This document shows, piece by piece, positions 57,419 through 64,000 of a stretch of 64,000 bases of DNA. Source of the stretch: Rhynchonema sp. JSB1_4. Lineage: Eukaryota; Nematoda; Chromadorea; Monhysterida; Xyalidae. The notes under the pieces are model-generated. The model ran no database searches, was not told the origin of the DNA, and saw only the letters and a list, made by a program, of their open reading frames with translations. Both the position numbers and the translations under genes were made by a program. The stretch covers positions 1 through 64,000 of the forward strand of contig JASAMV010008065.1 of the NCBI GenBank assembly GCA_030248065.1. Direction: 5' to 3'. Within the stretch, counting starts at the first letter, position 1. Every line of letters begins with the position of its first letter.

Positions 57419-59201
57419 GGTTACTGTAGCCACGTCTCGCGTGGTTTGCGTGTGCGGCAAGATCATGAAACATTTAGCGCGCGTTTGTGTGTGTTGTTTA
57501 TCGGCTTTAAAGGGCTCGGGACATAACCGAAGGAAGGGTAGCAGGACATATTGTTACACACCGTTGGAAAGCATTCCGACAGCCTATGTCACGCACAAAT
57601 TTTAAGCCCCTTGGAGATTCGCTATCTCTTGGTAGAGCGACTTTTCGTTCCAGAAAAAAGTGAATTTTTGCACAAATTGGAACGACCGGTGCAGAAACCC
57701 CAAATGAGTAGAAGGTCAAGTAACACATAAATAGGATTACAACAGCTTCTGAATAGCTTACCATAACAACTTCAGTCGCTCAAAGCATTGCTTCACACGG
57801 TGAGAGTGCGAAACGTTCCAAAAATCGGCCTTATTTTTCGAGAACACAAGTTTGTCCCTAAATTTTGAGGCCACGCTTAGCGCTGCGGAAATAAGAATGC
57901 AATGGGGAAATAGAGCATCGTCGAAAGTACCAGAAAATAAGGTTTTTAAATTTTTTAACGCATGGCTGGCTCCGTGACAGGCCAAAAAATCCACTAAATT
58001 GCCGCTAAATTAGGTGGTTACATTCATCGCCAGATTTGTGACACATAAAGACCACAGGTTGTATCGGATTCGAAACAAAAAAATGAGAGAAACGTCTGCT
58101 TTAACAACCTATCAAGGTCTAAAGACCCCAAAATCTACAGATCTCTCGGGGCAGCCATACTAATCTGAATATGATGTTTAGCTACAAAATCCTTATTGTT
58201 AACAGCTATTGTAAATGTGACAGCACCAAACAATGTATCTCGGGAGTAGCTTTCGAATGATATATAACAAGCCCCACTAAATTCTTACGCTTAGGGCAGA
58301 GGTTAAAAAATTGCTTTTTTGACGATTCTAATGAACCGTCACGTCACCGTGTGCGATTTCGGAATTTTGACTGTTTCTTGTCCATAGCAAGAGATAGTAT
58401 GGGCATGTTATATATCGTTCGATAGCTACGTTGAAGCTACATCGTTTGATGCTATCAAATGTGCAATAATCTTTAACAGAAACGACTTATAGCCAAATAT
58501 CTTATTCAGGCTAGCATGGCTGCAGCAGCCGGACCATGGTGTTTGAACTGTTGAATCTCGTCTAGATTGTTGGACTGTGCGTTTATCTGATGTTCTCGTC
58601 TCCAATGCAATGCAATACGTGGCTTATTTACATCACATTTCCGTCAATGAATGCAACTATGTAGTTTAGTGACAATTTTTAGGTCTTTTTCGGCCTGTCA
58701 CGCCGCTATCTAAGTGTTTTCAAATTTAAAAACCTTATTTTCTGGTACTTTCGAAAATGCTCTATTTTTCTGTTGTATTTTCATTTCTGCAACACAAAGC
58801 GCGGCCTCAAAATTTAGAGACAAACTTGTGTTTTCGAAAAATGTGGCCGATTTTTGGAACATTTCGCACCCTCACCGAGTGAAGCAATGCTTTGAGCGAC
58901 TGAAGTTCTCATGATAAGTTATCCAGAAGCCGTTGTAATCCTATGCACGTGTTACTTGACTTTCAACTCATTTGGGGTTTCTGCACCGGTCGTTTCAAGT
59001 TGTGAAAAAATTCACTTTTTTCTGGAACGAAAAGTCGTTCCACCAAGAGATAGCGAATCTCTAAGGAGCTTAACATTTGTGCGTGACATATGCTGTCACA
59101 GTGCTTTCCAACGATGTATAACACTGCGCTCTGCTGCCCTTCCTTCGGTTGTGTCCCGAGCCCTTTAAGCGCAAACCACGCGAGACGCGGCTACAGCAAC
59201 C
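57419..59201. mobile_element. long-terminal-inverted-repeat element with ORF-bearing arms
   Basis: A 1.78-kb element. The left arm is about 57419-58020 and the right arm about 58665-59201, reverse complements at roughly 85-90 % by eye. The ends read GGTTACTGTAGCCACGTCTC and, in complement, GGTTGCTGTAGCCGCGTCTC. Each arm holds an 85-codon frame (57764-57507 on the minus strand; 58911-59168 on the plus strand) with the same length and about three quarters of its residues shared, and a second short frame just upstream that overlaps its start. The internal 650 bp has no recognisable transposase. Superfamily unknown. Confidence 0.75.
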
Positions 59202-59446
59202 CGAAACATTTTGGTGCTTAAGAATTCTGGGTGATACGGTATGGTCTAGGTCTGCAAAGCACGGCTGGTTTGCCTTTAACTACCTAGCGAACTGCTATTA
59301 CATGTGAATAGCTAGGCGTTCGTGATAAGGAGCTCCAAATATAAGGAGCCACAACAACAAGTTGGATACCTGACTCTGGTAGATCATACTTAATCATCTA
59401 CAACAATTACACTAAAATAAGCATATCAGAAGCAAGACTCACTCAG

Positions 59447-59821
59447 ATGAACCTTGTGCTGTATCAGATTCCGACCGTGTACGTGCGAATGACGAAGAAA
59501 GCGGATGGCGAAGATGACAGCGCGCCGCGCAGTGTGCTGTTGGACCTGCCCCATGCAGTCACGCTCGATGCGCACATTGTGGAACGGATTGTCGAGCAGA
59601 CTCCGGCACTGTTCAGGGCCTTTCGAATGTCTCTCTATCGTGGGTTTGCAGAGCGGATATCATGTCATAGCGAGTTTTGCAAACGCACTATTTTTATCTC
59701 AGATCACGAGAACAAGCCCGGCGATCGGTTACAAGAGGTGCGATCGAGCGATCAGGTGAACGGCTACTGTCGAACTCACGGCATCAAGGACAAAGACACC
59801 CTGGAGGTGGTGTTGAGTTAC
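59447..59821 (+). CDS. 125-aa open frame, unrecognised
   Basis: A single uninterrupted frame beginning MNLVLYQIPTVYVRMTKK and ending DKDTLEVVLSY. The middle has LLDLPHAVTLDAHIVERIVE and RAFRMSLYRGFAERI, which look like two amphipathic helices. Then come two Cys (ISCHSEFCKR) and an acidic, charged tail. The codon use and the absence of internal repeats favour a real exon. I do not recognise it and cannot tell whether further exons lie upstream. A 21-bp piece of its coding sequence (59504-59524) recurs at 60364-60384. Confidence 0.45.
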
Positions 59822-59877
59822 TGATCACATGGACTCCAATCTGTAATCCTTCAGCAACTTTGATTTGTCATTTACTT

Positions 59878-60952
59878 ATGTTCAATTCCGATCAAGAAAA
59901 TATGATGATTTGTTATGGTCGCGCAACGTGCATGCATGCATTTGGCAACATTTTTGAACCATTTATATCCTGCCTTTTTCCTGCTCGCCTGCTCATGTTA
60001 GGCGGTATTGTAATTTTTCCGACTCTTTTTGTTCAAGGGAGACCGTACTACCATCTCATATGTATTCCCCAGTTATTTCCCATCATTTGCGCCACATCCT
60101 TGCCAATGCGGTTTACTGGTGTGAACAATAAAACAGAGTGTTGGTCGAACATGACGAACGACAATAACTCCTGGATGGTTTTGGATGCGGTTTTGTTCCA
60201 CTATGCCACTTGTGTAAAATATTTCAAAATAGCAACGGCAACAGTCGAAGATCGAGCCGGGCTGCCGAAAATATTGGGGCAGTCTATCACGTATATAGGT
60301 ACGGTAATAAAAAATCCTTTAAGGGTAAGTTTGCCAAAATTTCTCGCGATTCTGCAAATCAATGATGGCGAAGATGACAGCGCGACAATGATTATCAATA
60401 GTAAAACAAAAAACTAAAAAAAATGATGACATCAATATCGGATTAATCAGCAATAATCAAACGACAATCGCAAATCCCAGCTGCGGCTACACATCCAACG
60501 CAGCCACCACCCAAGTGATCCAAGTGCTTAATCTGTTGCTGCTGTCAGCCATTCCCTGCAAGGTCGTGTCCTATTTGAGTGTGGTGATTCTGTGTGCCGC
60601 CCAGCACAATCGAGCGTCAACGATCATGATGTGGAGTCTCCTGGTCACCTATGTGTCTCTCACTAGTCCATTGGCTATTCTGGACATTCTTATCGTATTC
60701 AATCTGGTCGACAATGTAGATCGTTTACACAGATTCTTCACAGTTATTTCATTCTCCTACGAATGGCTGTCGGTTTTGGTATTCGTGATTTTCGACGGCC
60801 AAATCCGACATGCGTTGTGCAAAATTTGCGGCAGTCCGTCCGGCCGTGCTGATGGGCGTGATTCGTGTTCAACCTTGGTCATTGAACTCCAGGCGCGTGA
60901 CAAATGTTGTCAGACGATAGCTGCCCTGCTCTCGATGCAGAACAGGTACTGA
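59878..60952 (+). CDS. GPCR-like protein, partial (five membrane segments)
   Basis: Exons 59878-60211 and 60504-60952 join in phase to 783 nt (260 aa). The first exon has two hydrophobic segments (FISCLFPARLLMLGGIVIF and HLICIPQLFPIICATSLPM), followed by an extracellular-loop-like stretch with NKT and NMT glycosylation sites and a Cys. The second exon has three more (VLNLLLLSAIPCKVVSYLSV, WSLLVTYVSLTSPLAILDIL and FTVISFSYEWLSVLVFVIF), then FDGQIRHALCKICG and a Cys-rich cytoplasmic tail. The layout fits TM3-7 of a nematode peptide-type receptor. TM1-2 would need exons upstream that I cannot find, so the gene may be truncated. Confidence 0.55.
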
Positions 60953-61494
60953 TTCTGGTTGGATATTTTAATAACTCTAATGAACTGTGCAAAAGTTGAG
61001 AGCCAGTGCATTTTGTCATGCTAGTGTTTCATTTACCAAGGTGACAAATTATACCCACGGATAATGACAACATGCATAAAAACAAAGTCTATTCTCAACC
61101 AATCTAGTAGTGTGGTGTTCATGTTCAACTCATGGCGTCTGGTCCGAATAAGTCGACAAAGCCGCCGTTCTGTGGATCGCGTGTTTAACGATCACAAGCA
61201 ATGCAATAAATTTTGTTGAATGAGGTTTTTACTGTTATTATTGATGATTAGGTGGACGTTGATGATGTTGACGTGTGCATGTGCACATGGTCCCGTGATC
61301 CCACCGTTGACTCATGTCAGTGGTTCGAAATGTACGTTATATGAGAGAAAAATGGCGTTGAGGAGGGGAGAGATAATTATCGAATCAAAAAAATCGAACA
61401 TGAGAATCTCGCGACCTCAGCTCTGGGCAGTGATGTATGTAGTTGGTCCGAGCAAGAAAGCCAAGGGATTCGGCGCAAGAAAACTAGCTAGCTA
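60953..61494. other. 3' flank with one short secreted-type open frame
   Basis: A 95-codon frame (61220-61507) starts with a signal-peptide-like MRFLLLLLMIRWTLMMLTC, followed by ACAHGPVIPPL. It then runs into the end of the adjacent transposable element, so its natural end is unclear. No homology is recognised. Confidence 0.35.
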
Positions 61495-61913
61495 CCGTAA
61501 AACCTAAAATACAAGGGGGGCTGTATTTTTTCACTGACCCCTTTTAGGGGGGGCTGTATTTTTGGGGGGGCTCTATTTTTGGGGGGCTGTATTTTTTCGC
61601 TGCCCAAAATTTCAAAAAATGTTCCAAAAAATACCCCTAAAATGGAGTTCTGTCGGGGTGTTACTGGTCATTATTGAGTGTTTTTAGGTGCAGATCTTCC
61701 ATAAAAGGCTTACGTCATCATATACTCAACCACAAACGTTGTACATAAGGTGTCTTATACCAGAACTTGACTTTACGACCCCCAAAGCGGGGAATTCCAA
61801 GTTGGGGGGGGGGCTGTATTTTTGGGAGGCTCTATTTTTTCACTGACCCCTTTTAGGGGGGCTGTATTTTTGGGGGGCTCTATTTTTGGGGGGCTCTATT
61901 TTAGGGAATACGG
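61495..61913. mobile_element. CCGTA-ended element with GGGGGGCTCTATTTTT words
   Basis: A 419-bp element with left end CCGTAAAACCTAAAATACAA and right end, in complement, CCGTATTCCCTAAAATAGAG, flanked by TA. GGGGGGCTGTATTTTT and GGGGGGCTCTATTTTT are repeated inside both ends. The G-runs could form G-quadruplexes. Related fragments lie at 9723-9775 and 63182-63292. Confidence 0.75.
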
Positions 61914-62014
61914 TAGCCGGGTACCCCGATTTGGGGGGTCCAGCCAGATCCAGAAGTCAAAAACAGGGGTATAGGTAGCCAAAAAGCCTTAAAATGCGTG
62001 TTTTTGTGCAGGCG

Positions 62015-62935
62015 CTCGTTTAGAATATTCTGCCGTAGCATTTTTTCCAAAATCTTACGGCAGAATATTCTATATTCTGCCGTGACTAGTATAGAATATT
62101 CTGCCGAAAAAATAAAAATAAAATTTGTCCATATAGTAATACAGAGGGCTTGGTTCTGTGACACTTCAATACACAAAACTCCGCTTTATCATACATTTAG
62201 AATATTCTGCCGAATCTGCCCTCGGCAGACTATTCCAAACTAGGGCATAGCTTGCGTTTAGAACATTCTGCCCAATCTTTAATTCGTTTAGGACATTCTG
62301 CCGTCGGCATACTGTTCTAAACCAGATTAAAACTTACATTTAGAATATTCTACCGAAAGATATTGTACGTTTACATCATTCTGCCGAAATTATGCACCTT
62401 TCATGGCTCCAGAAACGACAATCCACATCTCTTCCTAGCTGGTGCCTAAGCCTAAGCCTAAACGCAAAAAGGAAAGGGAAGCGATCAAGTGTTTGGCTCT
62501 GACTTCCTTTGCGTTTAGGCTTAGGCTTAGGCACCAGCCAGGAAGAGATGTGGTCATTGGTCATTTCTGGGGTCATGAAGGGTTCATTTTCGGCAGAACC
62601 ATCTAAACCTATCATATGTTTCGGCAGAACATTCTAAATGTATGTTTAATCTAGTTTAGAACAGTATGCCGACGGTAGAATATTCTAAACGTGTCAAGAG
62701 GTTCGGCAGAATGTTCTAAACGTAACCTATGTCCTAGTTTAGAATAGTATGCCGATGGCAGAATATTCTAAACGTAACTTGTGATCTAGTTTAGAATAGT
62801 ATGCCGGGGAAAAATTAGGTGTGTGCGAATGCATCGAACTGTCACCCAACCTAAGGCGCCATCACGCGTGTATAGACATACATTATTTTCGGCAGAACAT
62901 TCTATACTAGTTACGGCAGAATGTAGAATATTGTG
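62015..62935. repeat. inverted array of TTTAGAATATTCTGCCG with telomere-repeat hairpin at centre
   Basis: About 15 copies of TTTAGAATATTCTGCCG. They are mainly in forward orientation in 62020-62390 and mainly as CGGCAGAATATTCTAAA in 62585-62930. At the centre (about 62405-62560) is a palindrome whose two arms both contain the telomere-like word CCTAAGCCTAAGCC or its complement next to GGTGCCTAAG and CTTAGGCACC. Interval variants such as GGCATACTGTTCTAAAC also appear on both sides. No protein is encoded. Confidence 0.8.
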
Positions 62936-63293
62936 CATGCGTGAGCAAATTTGAGCGAATTTGACCATTTTGGCCCATAAAATGGTAATTTTGGCACTAA
63001 AATCAACACTAATCAACTAATTTTGCCTTTTTGTAGAAAGCCTTTTTTCCGAAAATATAAATTACCGTAGTTTCAGTCAGTTTTGTTTTTACGGCATTTG
63101 CCAACCCCGAGGCCCGCGAAAAGTTGGCGCCTCTCTTGGTCAATTTTCGCCAAAAATTCGTGCCTGTCTAATTTTGTGCGAATGCCGTAAAAACCTAAAT
63201 ACAGGCCCCCGGAATAGAGCCCCCCCGTACGTAATACAGCCCCCTCCCAAAAAGGGTCAGTGACTACCCCCCCCGGAATAGAGCCCCCCTAAG

Positions 63294-63733
63294 CAGTGTG
63301 GTGGCAGGCCAATCGACCCAAGATACCCTAGGGGGGGAAGGTTTCGGACTTACTCGAGATACCCCCCAGAGGCTACCCAAGATACCCCTATGGTCCGTCA
63401 AAAGGCGAAAAAAGGCCGTTTTTTGCATGCAATTTTAGTGCAAAGTCGGCCTAAAAAGGGGTATTTTTTGACATTTTTGCCGAAAATTGGCCTAAAATGA
63501 CCATTTTTGGGTGTTTGCGCGCGGAGCGCGCGATTTTTGGGGGTCTCGAGGTCGAAAAACACCTATTTTTGCCTTTGAAAACCATAAATCTACTTACTCG
63601 AGATACCCTTTGGGGTCGGCTCGAGATAGATACCCTTCCCCCCCCCATCCCCCCCCCTAAGGGTTGACTCGAGATAGATACCCCTTACCCTTAGGGGGGG
63701 AATCCCCCCCCATCCCCCCCAGCCACTACAGTG
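63294..63733. mobile_element. hAT element with CTCGAGATACCC words
   Basis: A 440-bp element with ends CAGTGTGGTGGCAGG and, in complement, CACTGTAGTGGCTGG, and the perfect 8-bp duplication CCCCTAAG (63286-63293 and 63734-63741). ACTCGAGATACCCC is repeated near both ends. The AT-rich core holds GCGCGCGGAGCGCGC (63516-63532). It is inserted in a fragment of the CTCTATT family (63182-63292). Confidence 0.88.
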
Positions 63734-63741
63734 CCCCTAAG

Positions 63742-64000
63742 TAACATAACATCCCCTATACTGTAGTGTATTAAGACTTGATAGTGGTGTACAGGTGCAT
63801 TTATACACGTTTGTTGTTCGTTCAGAGCACATAATACGCCTCCTATTGACGAATATAGACACGAATAAATGCGATTACAAGCGAAAAAACATCCTTTCAA
63901 TTCAAACTCCTTTTTAGGGGTTTTTGGGGGTATTTCTGGGAACAATTTTTCAGGTTCGGGTCAGTGAATTAATAGAGGCCCCCGTAATAGAGCCCCCAAA
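63742..64000. other. window end, no gene seen
   Basis: Mixed repeat-derived DNA ending in AATAGAGCCCCC words of the CCGTA-ended family, so another such element probably continues past the window. Confidence 0.5.

Overview
This is a stretch of a eukaryotic nuclear genome, most likely from a nematode. Almost every gene is split by GT-AG introns whose acceptors read TTTTCAG or TTTCAG. Degenerate arrays of the nematode telomere word TTAGGC occur at five places. Many start codons sit a few bases after an acceptor-like CAG, as expected where a spliced leader is added. The proteins are animal orthologues. I cannot name the species.

From left to right the recognisable genes are: an ISOC2-like isochorismatase-domain hydrolase (202-1986, +); ribonuclease kappa (3497-2896, -); V-ATPase subunit e (11450-11765, +); a NUDT16-like hydrolase (13278-12124, -); two tandem mercaptopyruvate/thiosulfate sulfurtransferases (15285-13855 and 16703-15480, -); a head-to-tail block of THUMPD2-like methyltransferase, RNase H2 subunit B, mitochondrial ribosomal protein S33, polynucleotide kinase-phosphatase and a kinase-ankyrin protein (19377-31933, +); TMEM115 (33538-36805, +); an F-box/LRR protein (37516-39991, +); mitochondrial ribosomal protein S21 (40716-41330, +); a small Cys-rich protein (41574-42728, +); a rhodopsin-like GPCR (48559-51745, +); an unrecognised four-exon gene (55507-56925, +); an unrecognised 125-aa ORF (59447-59821, +); and a partial GPCR-like gene (59878-60952, +). 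The reading frames were spliced by hand. For most genes the exon lengths sum to a multiple of three.

Between and inside these genes lies a dense population of small transposable elements. Many can be bounded to the base. At least ten have CAG-type inverted ends and perfect 8-bp target duplications (hAT type). Others have TA duplications (mariner type) or TTA/TAA duplications (PIF/Harbinger type). At 17115-18971 four elements are nested inside one another and a fifth lies beside them, each with its own duplication. At 5843-10233 one hAT copy has been swollen to 4.4 kb by other insertions, including a reverse-transcriptase fragment.

The most unusual feature of the window is the architecture these elements share. 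Each family has short CAG ends, then a family-specific, often G-rich word repeated many times just inside the ends, and often an AT-rich core holding a GCGCGC-TAC-GCGCG palindrome. A 1175-bp element (47207-48381) carries both (GGGATC)n arms and a hAT transposase remnant, which ties this architecture to hAT transposition. About 14 introns also begin with GTTGGT, an atypical 5' splice site. The stretch 42.7-47.2 kb and most of 52.6-55.5 kb hold no gene I can support.
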